Assembly (NCBI GenBank): GCA_903884425.1
Contig: CAISEP010000018.1
Location: 30,029-94,028 of the forward strand
Length of the DNA stretch: 64,000 bases
Direction: 5' to 3'
From: an uncultured Caulobacterales bacterium
GTDB lineage: Bacteria; Pseudomonadota; Alphaproteobacteria; Caulobacterales; Caulobacteraceae
The notes under the pieces: model-generated
What the model was told of the DNA's origin: nothing
Databases searched by the model: none
What the model saw: only the letters and a program-made list of their open reading frames with translations
In this document: piece after piece, positions 22,304 to 31,405 of the stretch
Position numbering within the stretch: the first letter of the stretch is position 1
Layout of the letters: each line of letters begins with the position of its first letter
Program-made: the position numbers and the translations under genes

Positions 22304-22723
22304 GTCTTTGCCGCATGAAATTCGCATCATGAAAATTGATGAGGCTTATCAGGAATCTAAAGGGGAATTCCGGCACCCTGGCCCCCGTTTCGGGCACACC
22401 TCACCTGACCCTGCGGCAAGATTACAGGGATTTAATATAACCTGATCGGCGATCAGTTACGCCCTTGTGTGCAGTGCAGCATAAGGCGGTTCCGGGGCCG
22501 TTTCCGCCGATCCCGTGGTGGTCGAGGGGTCCGGCAGGCGCCACATTTGGTAGGGAACAAAGGCCGAATCGGAGGAAGTCACTGATTCGGTCCTGATTCG
22601 TTTCGCCTGCGTTCCAGAAATTAACCATAAGGATTTACAGGACTTAACGGGAACATCCGCCGCCATGCCCGGGCCTGCGTTCAGGGGCTTGCGAGTCGCC
22701 CCGCGCCGCGCCAGTTATGGTCC
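22304..22723. other. Gene-free region with GANTC sites
   Basis: About 420 bases without a credible gene between the sRNA promoter and the helicase start, less GC-rich than its surroundings. It holds four GANTC sites (22353, 22566, 22584, 22595), the target of the CcrM methyltransferase. A CtrA-like half site TTAACCAT lies at 22621-22628, and a small palindrome CTGATC-GGC-GATCAG at about 22442-22456. It is presumably the helicase promoter region. Confidence 0.5.
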
Positions 22724-25288
22724 ATGTCCGACCGCGCTGCAGGCCTTGCCCCGTCCCGCGTGATCGCGGTGCTGGGACCGACCAACACCGGCAAGACCCA
22801 CTATGCGGTGGAGCGGATGCTGGGCCACGCGTCCGGCATGATCGGCCTGCCGCTCCGCCTGCTGGCGCGCGAAGTCTACGACCGCATCGTCAAGCAACGC
22901 GGGCCCCGGGCCGTGGCCCTGATCACCGGCGAGGAGAAGATCGTCCCGCCCCGGGCCACCTATTTCGTCTGCACGGTGGAGGCCATGCCGCTGGGCCGGG
23001 AGGTGGAGTTCCTGGCCGTGGACGAGATCCAGCTCTGCGCCGACCGGGAGCGGGGGCACATCTTCACCCACCGCCTGCTGCACGCCCGGGGCAAGTACGA
23101 GACCCTGTTCCTGGGTGCCCTCACCGTCGCCCCCCTGATCCGCCGCCTGCTGCCCGACGCCAGCTTCGTGACCCGGGAGCGGTTCTCCGAGCTCGCCTAT
23201 GCCGGGTCCAAGAAGCTGACCCGCCTGCCCCGCCGCTCCGCCGTGGTCGCGTTCAGCACGGAGAATGTCTACGCCATTGCCGAGCTGATCCGCCGCCAGC
23301 GGGGGGGCGCGGCGGTGGTGATGGGCTCCCTGTCCCCCCGCACCCGCAACGCCCAGGTGGCCCTCTACCAGTCCGGGGAGGTGGATTTCCTGGTGGCCAC
23401 GGACGCCATCGGCATGGGCCTGAACATGGACGTGGACCATGTAGCCTTTGCGGGCCTCTGCAAGTTCGACGGCCGCCGCACCCGCTGGCTGACCCCGCAG
23501 GAGATCGGCCAGATCGCCGGTCGCGCCGGGCGCTATCGCACCAATGGCACGTTCGGCGTCACGGGGGAGGCCCCGGAAATGGACGAGGACCTGGTGGAGG
23601 CCGTCCAGACCCACGCCTATGAGCCGGTGGCCGGGGCGGAGTGGCGCAGCGCCGCCCTGGACTTCTCGTCGCTGTCGAACCTCATGCGCTCCCTCGCCCG
23701 GCCCCCGGGGCGGGAGGGGCTGAAACTGTCCGAAGAGAGCCTGGACGAGACCACGCTGCGGGCGCTGGCCAAGGACGACTGGATTTCCGACCGGGCGCGG
23801 GACCGCTCCGCCCTCTTGACCCTCTGGGACGCCTGCCAGACCCCGGACTTCCGCAAGACCACCCAGGACGAGCATCTGCGGCTGGTGCGCACCATCTTCG
23901 AGCACCTGACGTCGCGCCAGCGCCGCCTGCCGCAGGACTGGATCGCCGAGCAGTTCCGCGCCGTGGACCGGCTGGACGGGGAGATCGACGTGCTGGCCCA
24001 GCGGCTGGCAGGCATCCGCACGCTGGCCTATGCCGCCAACCGCTCCGACTGGCTGGCCGACGCCCAGCACTGGCAGGGCCGCTGCCGGGAGCTGGAGGAC
24101 CGCCTGTCCGACCGGCTGCACGAAAAGCTGATGCAGCGCTTCATCGACCGGCGCACCTCGGCCCTGATGCGCGGCCTGTCCGACGGGGGCGCGGTGCTCG
24201 CGGGCGTCGGCGGCGATGGCCTGGTGACGGTGGAGGGCCATGTGGTCGGCCGCCTGGACGGCCTGCGCTTCGAGGCGGAGCGGGGGGCGGGCGCCCTGGA
24301 GGACAAGGCGCTGCGCCAGGCGGCCCAGCGGGCGGTGGGGCCGGAAATGGCCCGGCGCCTGGGCAGGCTGGCCGCCGAGCCGGACGACGCCTTCACCCTG
24401 TCGCCGGAGGGGCTGATCCACTGGCGGGGCGAGCCGGCCGGGCGGCTGGCCGGGGGGCGGCCGTTCAGCCCCCGGGTGCAGCTGTTCGGCGAACTGGGGC
24501 CAGAGCCCGCCCGGATGCGCGCCCAGCGGCGGCTGGAGGCCTTTGTCGCGGCGGAGGCGGGTCGCAGGCTCGCCCCCCTCCGGGCCCTGGATCTCGCCAT
24601 GGCCGAGGGGCGTCTGTCGGGCCTGGCCCGGGGGATCGGCTTCCAGCTTTCCGAGGCGGGGGGCGTGATCGACCGGGCCCGGGTGGCGACGGAGGTGGCG
24701 ACGCTCAGCCAGAAGGAGCGCCGGGCCATGAAGGCGCTGGGGGTGCGCTTCGGCGCCTACAGCCTGTTCCTGCCCGCCCTGCTGGAGGCGGATGCGCTGG
24801 ATTTCACCGCCGCCTTTGCCGGGATCGACGCGCCGGGCTGGCGGCCGGAGCGGGGCGGCCTGTCCCGCCCGCCGCCGCAGATGAAGGGCGGGGCGGAGTC
24901 CGACCGGGTGCTGGCGGCCCTGGGGATGCGCCAGGTGGGGCCCTGGGTGGTGTCGGTGGAGGGGCTCGAGGCCCTGGACGCCGCCCTGCGCGCCGAACCG
25001 CGGGAGGCCCAGGGCGTGGCCGCGCCGGACTCTGTGGCCGAAGGGCTGGGCTGGCCGGTGACCGCCCTGCCGGTGGTGCTGAAGGGGCTGGGCTACACCG
25101 TGGCGCGCAAGGCCTCCGGCGACCGCCCGGCGGTCTGGCGGCGGCGGGGGGTGGCGGCAACGGCTCCGCCCGCGGCCCCACCGCCCAAGGACAGCCCCTT
25201 CGCCGCCCTGGCGGGGTTGCGGCCGGTGGTGAAGGTGCGGAAACGGCGAGTGCGTCCTTCGAGACGGGCTTCGCCCTCCTCAGGATGA
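22724..25288 (+). CDS. SUV3-like DEAD/DExH RNA helicase
   Basis: An 854-residue superfamily 2 helicase of the type annotated in alphaproteobacteria as helicase-related and related to mitochondrial SUV3. Walker A is GPTNTGKTHYA (about residues 18-28), motif II is AVDEIQL (about 100-106), and the helicase C motifs VATDAIGMGLNM and QIAGRAGRYR are at about 222-270. A long C-terminal region of unknown fold follows. In mitochondria SUV3 unwinds RNA with a 3' exonuclease; a role in RNA turnover here is inference. The last about 11 residues ([11 protein letters not shown]) come from a family A repeat. It overlaps nothing and precedes the S4 gene. Confidence 0.88.
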   Translation: MSDRAAGLAPSRVIAVLGPTNTGKTHYAVERMLGHASGMIGLPLRLLAREVYDRIVKQRGPRAVALITGEEKIVPPRATYFVCTVEAMPLGREVEFLAVDEIQLCADRERGHIFTHRLLHARGKYETLFLGALTVAPLIRRLLPDASFVTRERFSELAYAGSKKLTRLPRRSAVVAFSTENVYAIAELIRRQRGGAAVVMGSLSPRTRNAQVALYQSGEVDFLVATDAIGMGLNMDVDHVAFAGLCKFDGRRTRWLTPQEIGQIAGRAGRYRTNGTFGVTGEAPEMDEDLVEAVQTHAYEPVAGAEWRSAALDFSSLSNLMRSLARPPGREGLKLSEESLDETTLRALAKDDWISDRARDRSALLTLWDACQTPDFRKTTQDEHLRLVRTIFEHLTSRQRRLPQDWIAEQFRAVDRLDGEIDVLAQRLAGIRTLAYAANRSDWLADAQHWQGRCRELEDRLSDRLHEKLMQRFIDRRTSALMRGLSDGGAVLAGVGGDGLVTVEGHVVGRLDGLRFEAERGAGALEDKALRQAAQRAVGPEMARRLGRLAAEPDDAFTLSPEGLIHWRGEPAGRLAGGRPFSPRVQLFGELGPEPARMRAQRRLEAFVAAEAGRRLAPLRALDLAMAEGRLSGLARGIGFQLSEAGGVIDRARVATEVATLSQKERRAMKALGVRFGAYSLFLPALLEADALDFTAAFAGIDAPGWRPERGGLSRPPPQMKGGAESDRVLAALGMRQVGPWVVSVEGLEALDAALRAEPREAQGVAAPDSVAEGLGWPVTALPVVLKGLGYTVARKASGDRPAVWRRRGVAATAPPAAPPPKDSPFAALAGLRPVVKVRKRRVRPSRRASPSSG

Positions 25289-25356
25289 CGAAGGGTGGGG
25301 ACATCACCAACGCGCGTCATCCTGAGGAGCCCCGCAGGGGCGTCTCGAAGGACGCA
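25251..25356 (+). repeat. Family A palindromic repeat pair
   Basis: The forward element is inside the 3' end of the helicase ORF, and the inverted element ends seven bases before the S4 gene ATG. The whole helicase-S4 junction is therefore repeat DNA. Confidence 0.9.
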
Positions 25357-25362
25357 CACCCC

Positions 25363-25644
25363 ATGACCGACACCGCCCGCATCGATCTGTGGCTGTGGCA
25401 GGCCCGGTTCTTCAAGACCCGGGCGATGGCGGGGGCGTTCGTGGCGGCGGGGCGGGTGCGGATGATCCGCGGTGGGCTGGAAAGCCGGCCGGACAAGGCG
25501 TCGCGCACCGTGCGTCCCGGCGACCAGCTGGTCTTTGTCCTCGGCGCGCGGATCGTGGAGGTCGAGATCCTGGCCCTGGCCGAGCGCCGCGGTCCGGCGG
25601 CGGAGGCGCGGACCCTCTATGCCCCGCTCTCGGACGAGGCCTGA
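25363..25644 (+). CDS. S4-domain RNA-binding protein (Hsp15/HslR type)
   Basis: A 93-residue protein made of one S4 RNA-binding domain. It begins ARIDLWLWQARFFKTRAMAG and continues with FVAAGRVRMI and the conserved VRPGDQLVF loop. The Hsp15 (HslR) subfamily binds free 50S subunits carrying nascent chains in E. coli. It follows the SUV3-like helicase, an association that is common in alphaproteobacteria and suggests a joint RNA-related role. No Shine-Dalgarno is visible because the repeat element occupies the leader. Its 3' end overlaps the convergent membrane protein gene by 28 bases. Confidence 0.88.
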   Translation: MTDTARIDLWLWQARFFKTRAMAGAFVAAGRVRMIRGGLESRPDKASRTVRPGDQLVFVLGARIVEVEILALAERRGPAAEARTLYAPLSDEA

Positions 25645-26336
25645 GCCGCAGCGGCGGCGGCCTCGGCGGCCCGGCGCGCCCGGCCCTTCGCCTGGGCGCG
25701 GCGGACATAGAGGAAGGTGATCAGGGTCAGAAGACCGATGACGCCGTAACCGGCGATCGGTCCGTAGATCAGATAGTCGTGCACGGACAGGTGCAGGACC
25801 AGCCAGACCGCCATCCCCGCCTCGGCGATCAGGCCGAAGCCCCAGATCAGGGTCAGGGTGCGCATCACCGCCTTGAACCGGTGGTCGTCCGCCCGGGCCT
25901 CGAACTGCGCCAGGCTGGCGGCCTGGTTCGGGTCCCGGCGCAGGCTGGCCCGGGTCAGTTCATAGATCAGGGGGCGTCCCACCGCCGCGGAGACCAGGAA
26001 GACCGTGCCGATGATGGCCGTGACCAGCTTCTCCCGCAGTTGCAGCAGATGCACCGACCCGCCCCCCAGATACATGAGCAGGGACAGGGCGATGCCCAGC
26101 AGCACGAGGAGGGAGATGGCGTCCACCCGGCGGTGCCGGGCGAACTCGATCAGGCTCCAGGCCAGGGGCGGGGCGGAGGAGGCGATCAGGGCCCCCACCT
26201 CGCCCAGCTGGGCCACCGTGTGGTCATAGACCACCAGCGGGGCCAGGATGTTGATGACGATCTCCACGAGGATGGGCAGGACCCGTCGACGCAGCGTCCC
26301 CAGGGTGGTGCCCGCGGGCCTGGCCGTGTCTGTCAT
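25617..26336 (-). CDS. VC0807-type multi-pass membrane protein
   Basis: A 239-residue inner-membrane protein with about six hydrophobic segments (ILVEIVINILAPLVVY, LIASSAPPLAWSLI, SLLVLLGIALSLLMYL, IIGTVFLVSAAV and two C-terminal ones). It ends in a basic, alanine-rich cytoplasmic tail. The pattern, with the conserved APP near the second helix, fits the VC0807-family of uncharacterised membrane proteins. ATG 26336 has GGAGGGG four bases upstream and is chosen over an ATG at 26357. Function is unknown. Confidence 0.75.
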   Translation of the reverse strand: MTDTARPAGTTLGTLRRRVLPILVEIVINILAPLVVYDHTVAQLGEVGALIASSAPPLAWSLIEFARHRRVDAISLLVLLGIALSLLMYLGGGSVHLLQLREKLVTAIIGTVFLVSAAVGRPLIYELTRASLRRDPNQAASLAQFEARADDHRFKAVMRTLTLIWGFGLIAEAGMAVWLVLHLSVHDYLIYGPIAGYGVIGLLTLITFLYVRRAQAKGRARRAAEAAAAAAQASSESGA

Positions 26337-26393
26337 GCGTCCCCTCCGGTGATCCATCGTCCGCAGGCAGACTACAGATTGCCCGTTCGTGCG

Positions 26394-27347
26394 TCAGCTT
26401 AACGTTTGGACAGGCTGGGCGAGGCGCAGGAGGGCGAGCACGGAGAGGCCGCCGACGCCTTCGTGGTCCGGCGACGGGGTGCCCAGCACCGGGGTGGTGC
26501 CCAGCGCCCTGGCCACGGCGGCGTGGGCCGGATGGGGATGGGGGGCGACCAGCCGCAGGGCGGCGGTGGCGTCCGCGTGGATCGCGTGCGCCAGCAGGGC
26601 GGCGGCGGCGGCGGCCATGCCCTCCGCCAGCACCGGCACCCCTGACGCCCGGGCGGCGAGGATGGCGCCGGTGAGGGCCGCGATCTCCCGCCCGCCCAGC
26701 TCCGCCAGCCAGTCCAGGGGACCCTCCGGCCCGGCGGCCCGGGCGCGGTCCAGGGCCTGTCGGGTCCGGTCCCGTTCGTGGGGCAGGGACAGGGCGTCGG
26801 GGTCGCCCCCCGTCAGTTCGGCCGTCAGTCCGGCGATCAGGGCCGCGGCGGCGGGGACGGAGCCGGGGGCGATGTCCCCCAGGATCAGCAGGTCCGGCTC
26901 CTTGGCCAGCACCTCCATGCCGAAGGCCATGGTGGCGGCGGCCTCGCGCAGGGACAGGGCCCGGGCGAAGGCCGCATCCCTGACCGGCTTGTCGAGGGCG
27001 AGGTCGAACACGTCGACCCCGGCGCCCAGGCTGCGGCCGATGCGGTTCACCGCCCCGGCGCCCTGGGCCAGCGCCTCCAGCCGGGTGCGGGCCTCTGCGG
27101 CGCCCTGCGGTTCGGCGGCATGGCTGGCGGCATAGAGGCCGACAATGGCGCGGCCGACCCGGGGTGTGCCCCGCCAGCCGGCGATCCAGCCCGCCAGTTC
27201 GGCCAGGCCGTCCGCCCCGTCGAGGCCGGCGCGGGCCGCCTCGGCGGCGGCGGTGCCGAAGGCGGGCGCGGCCTCGATCAGCGCGCGGAAATCGGCGGCG
27301 ATCTCGGCGGCGGTGGGGGGCGCGGCGGGGGGAGGGGCGTGGGTCAC
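26394..27347 (-). CDS. CobT-like phosphoribosyltransferase, divergent
   Basis: A 317-residue protein resembling nicotinate-nucleotide:dimethylbenzimidazole phosphoribosyltransferase, which makes alpha-ribazole phosphate for the lower loop of cobalamin. Similarity is seen in ELAGWIAGWRGTPRVGRAI (N-terminal), the VFDLALDKPVRDAAF segment, the AEGMAAAAAALLA helix and the C-terminal HEGVGGLSVLALLRLA, which keeps the catalytic-type Glu. The usual GxGNTT block is replaced by LGDIAPGSVPAAAAL. It starts with GTG at 27347 and has no clear Shine-Dalgarno. It is divergent from the MFS gene and may be a paralogue with altered activity. Confidence 0.7.
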   Translation of the reverse strand: MTHAPPPAAPPTAAEIAADFRALIEAAPAFGTAAAEAARAGLDGADGLAELAGWIAGWRGTPRVGRAIVGLYAASHAAEPQGAAEARTRLEALAQGAGAVNRIGRSLGAGVDVFDLALDKPVRDAAFARALSLREAAATMAFGMEVLAKEPDLLILGDIAPGSVPAAAALIAGLTAELTGGDPDALSLPHERDRTRQALDRARAAGPEGPLDWLAELGGREIAALTGAILAARASGVPVLAEGMAAAAAALLAHAIHADATAALRLVAPHPHPAHAAVARALGTTPVLGTPSPDHEGVGGLSVLALLRLAQPVQTLS

Positions 27348-27431
27348 GGGGGGCGGTTTATCGCAATGTCGCCCCGGAAGAAACGCCTGCAAGCCTTGCC
27401 GCGGGGATAAAAACGCGTCATTCGCCCCTGC

Positions 27432-28673
27432 ATGTCCGCTCCCCTCCCTGCCAAGTCCGCGACACCGCCCTCCGCCCTGACGGCGGCGGGTCTGGGGCTG
27501 GGTCGGACGGCGGCCCTGCTGGGACTGGTCTCCACCGTCGGGCCGCTGGCCATCGACATGTACCTGCCGGCCTTTCCGGCCATGACCGCGGACCTGCATG
27601 CCAGGCCCGCCGAGGTGCAGCTGTCCCTGGTGGTGTTCTTCTGCGCCATGGCGGTGGGGCAGCTGGTCTATGGCCCCCTGTCCGACGCCTTCGGGCGCAA
27701 GCGGCCCCTGCAGGTGGGTCTGGCCCTGTTCCTGGTGGCCACCATCGGCTGTGTGTTCGCGCCGGACATCCATAGCCTGATCGCGCTCCGGGCCCTGCAG
27801 GGGCTGGGCGCCTGCTCGGGCATGACCATTTCCCGGGCGGTGGTGCGGGACCAGCACACCGGGCCCCAGGCGGCCAAGCTCCTGTCCATGATGATCCTGG
27901 TCTGGGGGGTCTCGCCCCTGTTCGCCCCCCTGGCGGGCAGCCTGATCCTGCAGATCGGCGGCTGGCGGCTGATCTTCGCCATACTGACCGGGCTGGTGGG
28001 GCTGACGCTGGCGCTGGTCACCTTCGTGCTGCCGGAGAGCCATCCGGAGCACAAGCGCATCGAGCCCTCCGCCCCGGCCATGCTGCGGACCTATCTGCGG
28101 CTTCTGCGGGACCGGCGGCTGATGGGCCTGACCTTTTCCAATGCCAGCTGGTCGGGGTCGGTGTTCAGCTATCTGGCCACCTCGTCCTTCGTCTTCGCCC
28201 ATGAGTACCACCTGTCCCCCCTGGCCTATGGGGGCATGTTCGGCATCTGTGCATCGGGCATGGTGATGAGCTCCCAGACCAACAGCTGGCTCATGCGCCG
28301 GCTGGGGGCGGAGCGGCAGCTGCGCCGGGTGGGCCTGGCGGCCATGGGGGCGGGGCTGTTCCTGACCACGACGGTGCTCGCCCATCTGGCCAGCCTGCCG
28401 GTGATGATGCTGGGCTCGTTCCTGCTGTTCGCCAGCCAGGGGGTGAGCATGACCCCGGCCTCTGTGACGGCGCTGGACCACCAGGGGGACAATGCCGGGG
28501 CGGCGGCGGCCCTGATGGGGGCCGTGCAGCTGGCCACCGGCTCGGCCATCAGCGGCCTGGTCTCGGCCCTGTTCGCGCCGGAGGCCATCGTCTTGGTGGG
28601 CACCCAGCTCGCCTGCGTCACCTTCGGGGCCTTGGCCTGCCGGGTGGCGTTCTGGCGGGGTGCCAGGCCCTGA
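27432..28673 (+). CDS. Bcr/CflA-family drug efflux MFS transporter
   Basis: A 413-residue major facilitator with 12 predicted transmembrane helices, driven by the proton gradient. The Bcr/CflA signature is strong: LGLVSTVGPLAIDMYLPAFP (about residues 34-53) and the motif A loop GPLSDAFGRKRPL (about 80-92) with the conserved Asp and Arg. RALQGLGACSGMTISRAVVRD marks helices 4-5. Family members export bicyclomycin, chloramphenicol or sulfonamides; the real substrate is unknown. It is divergent from the CobT-like gene. Confidence 0.92.
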   Translation: MSAPLPAKSATPPSALTAAGLGLGRTAALLGLVSTVGPLAIDMYLPAFPAMTADLHARPAEVQLSLVVFFCAMAVGQLVYGPLSDAFGRKRPLQVGLALFLVATIGCVFAPDIHSLIALRALQGLGACSGMTISRAVVRDQHTGPQAAKLLSMMILVWGVSPLFAPLAGSLILQIGGWRLIFAILTGLVGLTLALVTFVLPESHPEHKRIEPSAPAMLRTYLRLLRDRRLMGLTFSNASWSGSVFSYLATSSFVFAHEYHLSPLAYGGMFGICASGMVMSSQTNSWLMRRLGAERQLRRVGLAAMGAGLFLTTTVLAHLASLPVMMLGSFLLFASQGVSMTPASVTALDHQGDNAGAAAALMGAVQLATGSAISGLVSALFAPEAIVLVGTQLACVTFGALACRVAFWRGARP

Positions 28674-28677
28674 TCGG

Positions 28678-28760
28678 GGTTCCCGGGTCAAGCCCGGGAA
28701 TGACGACTATCTATTTCACACCCGTCATTCCCGCCCTTGAGGCGGGAACCTCCATCCGGA
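28678..28760 (+). repeat. Family B palindromic repeat pair
   Basis: GGTTCCCGGGTCAAGCCCGGG and TTCCCGCCCTTGAGGCGGGAA cores around a short AT-rich spacer (CTATCTATTTCACACC). Confidence 0.88.
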
Positions 28761-28779
28761 GGGGGCGCTTTGTTCTGAA

Positions 28780-28870
28780 CGAGGTTCCCGGGTCTTCGCC
28801 CGGGAATGACGACTAGTCATTTTTTTTGAAATCGTCATTCCCGGCCTTGAGCCGGGAACCTCCATCCGGA
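28780..28870 (+). repeat. Family B palindromic repeat pair
   Basis: TTCCCGGGTCTTCGCCCGGG and TTCCCGGCCTTGAGCCGGGAA cores around the spacer CTAGTCATTTTTTTTGAAA. It ends six bases before the ychF stop codon region. Confidence 0.88.
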
Positions 28871-28875
28871 AAACC

Positions 28876-29982
28876 CTACCCGTTGAACAGGAAGTGCATC
28901 ACGTCGCCGTCCTTGACCACGTAGGTCTTGCCCTCGGCGCGCAGCTTGCCCGCGTCCCGGGCCTTGCCCTCGCCGCCGAGGCCGACATAATCGTCGAAGC
29001 CCACGGTCTCGGCGCGGATGAAGCCCTTCTCGAAGTCCGTGTGGATCACCCCCGCCGCCTGGGGCGCGGTGGCACCAACCGGGATCGTCCAGGCCCTTGC
29101 CTCCTTCGGCCCGACGGTGAAGTAGGTCTGCAGGCCCAAGAGCTTGTAGGCCTCGTGGATCAGGCGGTTCAGGCCCGGCTCCTCCAGCCCCAGGGTCTCC
29201 AGGAACTCCGCCCGCTCGCCTTCGTCGAGCATGGCGATCTCGCTCTCGATCTTGGCGGAGATGACCACGGCCTTGGCCCCGTCCTTCGCCGCGCGCTCGG
29301 CCACCTTTGCGGACAGGCTGTTGCCCTCGCCGGCGCTGCCCTCGTCCACATTGCAGACATAGAGGGCGGGGAGCGCGGTCAGGAGCTGCAGCATCCACCA
29401 GGCCTTGTCGTCCTCCTTCGACACCTTGGGATAGGCGGCGCGGGCGGGACGGCCCTCGTTCAGTTCGGCGAGCGCCAGCTTCACCAGCTCCAGGGTCTTG
29501 GCGCTTTCCTTGTCGGACCCGGCCTTGGCGCGCTTTTCCAGGTTGGGGACGCGCTTTTCCAGGCTCTCCAGGTCCGCCAGCATCAGCTCGGTCTCGATGA
29601 TGTCCAGGTCGGACAGGGGATCGACCCGGCCCTCCACATGGATGATGTCGCCGCCCTCGAAGCAGCGGGCGACGAAGGCCACGGCGTCGCAGTCGCGGAT
29701 ATTGGCCAGGAACTGGTTGCCCAGCCCTTCGCCCTTGGAGGCGCCGCGGACCAGGCCCGCCACGTCCACGAAGGTGATCCGGGCGGGGATGATCTCCTTG
29801 GAGCCCGCGATCTTCGCCAGCTGGTCCAGCCGCGGCTCCGGCACCGCCACCTCGCCCTCGTTGGGCTCGATGGTGCAGAAGGGATAGTTGGCGGCCTGGG
29901 CGGCGGCGGTCTGGGTCAGGGCATTGAACAGGGTCGACTTGCCGACATTGGGCAGGCCGACAATGGCGACTTTCAGGGCCAT
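28876..29982 (-). CDS. ychF: Redox-regulated ATPase/GTPase YchF
   Basis: A 368-residue Obg-family P-loop NTPase that binds ATP and ribosomes and tunes the oxidative-stress response. G1 is [14 protein letters not shown] (residues 8-21), the G3 region is [20 protein letters not shown] (about 72-91), and the C-terminal TGS domain (about 280-365) contains [18 protein letters not shown] and [13 protein letters not shown]. The length is standard. It often sits beside rplY-pth; here it lies 20 kb away on the other strand. Confidence 0.97.
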   Translation of the reverse strand: MALKVAIVGLPNVGKSTLFNALTQTAAAQAANYPFCTIEPNEGEVAVPEPRLDQLAKIAGSKEIIPARITFVDVAGLVRGASKGEGLGNQFLANIRDCDAVAFVARCFEGGDIIHVEGRVDPLSDLDIIETELMLADLESLEKRVPNLEKRAKAGSDKESAKTLELVKLALAELNEGRPARAAYPKVSKEDDKAWWMLQLLTALPALYVCNVDEGSAGEGNSLSAKVAERAAKDGAKAVVISAKIESEIAMLDEGERAEFLETLGLEEPGLNRLIHEAYKLLGLQTYFTVGPKEARAWTIPVGATAPQAAGVIHTDFEKGFIRAETVGFDDYVGLGGEGKARDAGKLRAEGKTYVVKDGDVMHFLFNG

Positions 29983-30109
29983 GGGGTCCTACGGAGCGAG
30001 GGGAGGGTCAGGTTGGCGGGTCTTATGGCCGCTGAGAGGCCGGTTGACCAGAGCCTCCCGTCGCGTAGCCTGCGCGCCACAGACCAGACAAGCAGGCAAG
30101 GAACCGCCC

Positions 30110-31288
30110 GTGACCGCCACTCCCAAGGACTTCGACGTCATCGTCTATGGTGCCACCGGCTTCACCGGGCGGCTGGTGGCGGAGTATCTGCTGAAGACCT
30201 ACGGGCCTGCCGGGCCGGTGAAATGGGCCATGGCCGGGCGCAGCGCCGCCAAGCTGGCGGAGGTCCGCGACCTGATCGGCGCCCCCGCCGACCTGCCGCT
30301 GATCGCCGCCGACGGCACCGACTCCGTGGCGCTCGCCGCGCTCGCCTCCCGCACCAAGGCCGTGATCACCACCGCCGGACCCTACCAGCTCTATGGCGCG
30401 ACCCTGGTGGCCGCCTGCGCCGCGGCGGGGTGCGACTATGTGGACTTGGCGGGTGAGTCCAACTGGATCGCCGAGATGATCGCCGCGCACGAGGCCACGG
30501 CCAAGGCCACCGGCGCGCGGCTGGTCTTCTCCTGCGGCTTTGATTCCATCCCCTTCGACCTGGGCGTCTGGTACGTGCAGCGGGAGGCCGCCGCCCGCTT
30601 CGGGGCACCGTCCAGGCGGGTCCGCGGCCGGGTCCGGGGCATGCAGGGCACGCTTTCCGGCGGCACCTTCGCCAGCGGCATGGCCACCATGATGGCCGCC
30701 CAGAAGGACCCGTCCGTGGGGGTGCTGCTGGCCGATCCGTTTGCCCTGACCCCCGGCTTCAAGGGCGTGGCCCAGCCGGACGGGGACACCCCCTACGAGG
30801 ACACGGTCACCGGCAGCTGGGTGGGCTCCTTCATGATGGCCGGGATCAACACCAAGGCGGTGCACCGGACCAACTTCCTGATGGGCAATGCCTGGGGGAC
30901 GGACTTCCGCTACGACGAGATGATGATGCTCCCCGGCCCGCCCAAGGCCGGTGGCGGCGGCGGTGCGGGCTTCGGCCTCGGCGGCGCGGCCCCGCCCCAG
31001 CCGGGGGAGGGCCCCTCGAAGGCGGAGCGGGAGGCGGGCTTCTACGACATCCTGTTCATCGCCGAGGGGCCGGAGGGCAGGACCGTCCGCGCCGCGGTGA
31101 AGGGGGACATGGACCCGGGCTACGGCTCGACCTCGAAGATGCTGGCGGAGGCGGCGCTGGCCCTGGTGTTCGACGTGGACCGCGCGGTCACCCCCGGCGG
31201 CTGCTGGACCCCGGCGGCCGCCATGGCGTCCGCCCTGCTGGCCCGCCTGCCCGCCCGGGCGGGGATCACCTTCGAGGTGGAGAGGTAG
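30110..31288 (+). CDS. Saccharopine-dehydrogenase-like reductase
   Basis: A 392-residue protein of the saccharopine dehydrogenase NADP-binding family, in the branch annotated as trans-acting enoyl reductase. The dinucleotide motif VIVYGATGFTGRLVAEYLL is at about residues 10-28. FSCGFDSIPFDLG (about 138-150) and GTLSGGTFASGMATMM are characteristic of this branch. A low-complexity Gly loop (GGGGGAGFGLGGAAPPQPGE) lies near 283-303. The substrate is unknown; relatives in mycobacteria act in lipid synthesis. GTG 30110 is preceded by AAGGA; the frame is open upstream into the ychF promoter region. Confidence 0.85.
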   Translation: MTATPKDFDVIVYGATGFTGRLVAEYLLKTYGPAGPVKWAMAGRSAAKLAEVRDLIGAPADLPLIAADGTDSVALAALASRTKAVITTAGPYQLYGATLVAACAAAGCDYVDLAGESNWIAEMIAAHEATAKATGARLVFSCGFDSIPFDLGVWYVQREAAARFGAPSRRVRGRVRGMQGTLSGGTFASGMATMMAAQKDPSVGVLLADPFALTPGFKGVAQPDGDTPYEDTVTGSWVGSFMMAGINTKAVHRTNFLMGNAWGTDFRYDEMMMLPGPPKAGGGGGAGFGLGGAAPPQPGEGPSKAEREAGFYDILFIAEGPEGRTVRAAVKGDMDPGYGSTSKMLAEAALALVFDVDRAVTPGGCWTPAAAMASALLARLPARAGITFEVER

Positions 31289-31293
31289 GGGGT

Positions 31294-31405
31294 TGCGTGG
31301 TTCGAGACGGGCCGTTCCGGCCCTCCTCACCATGACGAAACTTTGTGAATTTCAACAACCTTCGTCATCCTGAGGAGCCCCGACAGGGGCGTCTCGAAGG
31401 ACGCA
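31294..31405 (+). repeat. Family A palindromic repeat pair
   Basis: A forward GGTTCGAGACG...CTCACC copy and an inverted CCTGAGGAG...CTCGAAGG copy. The right part of this pair was duplicated into the copy at 31502-31586. Confidence 0.9.
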
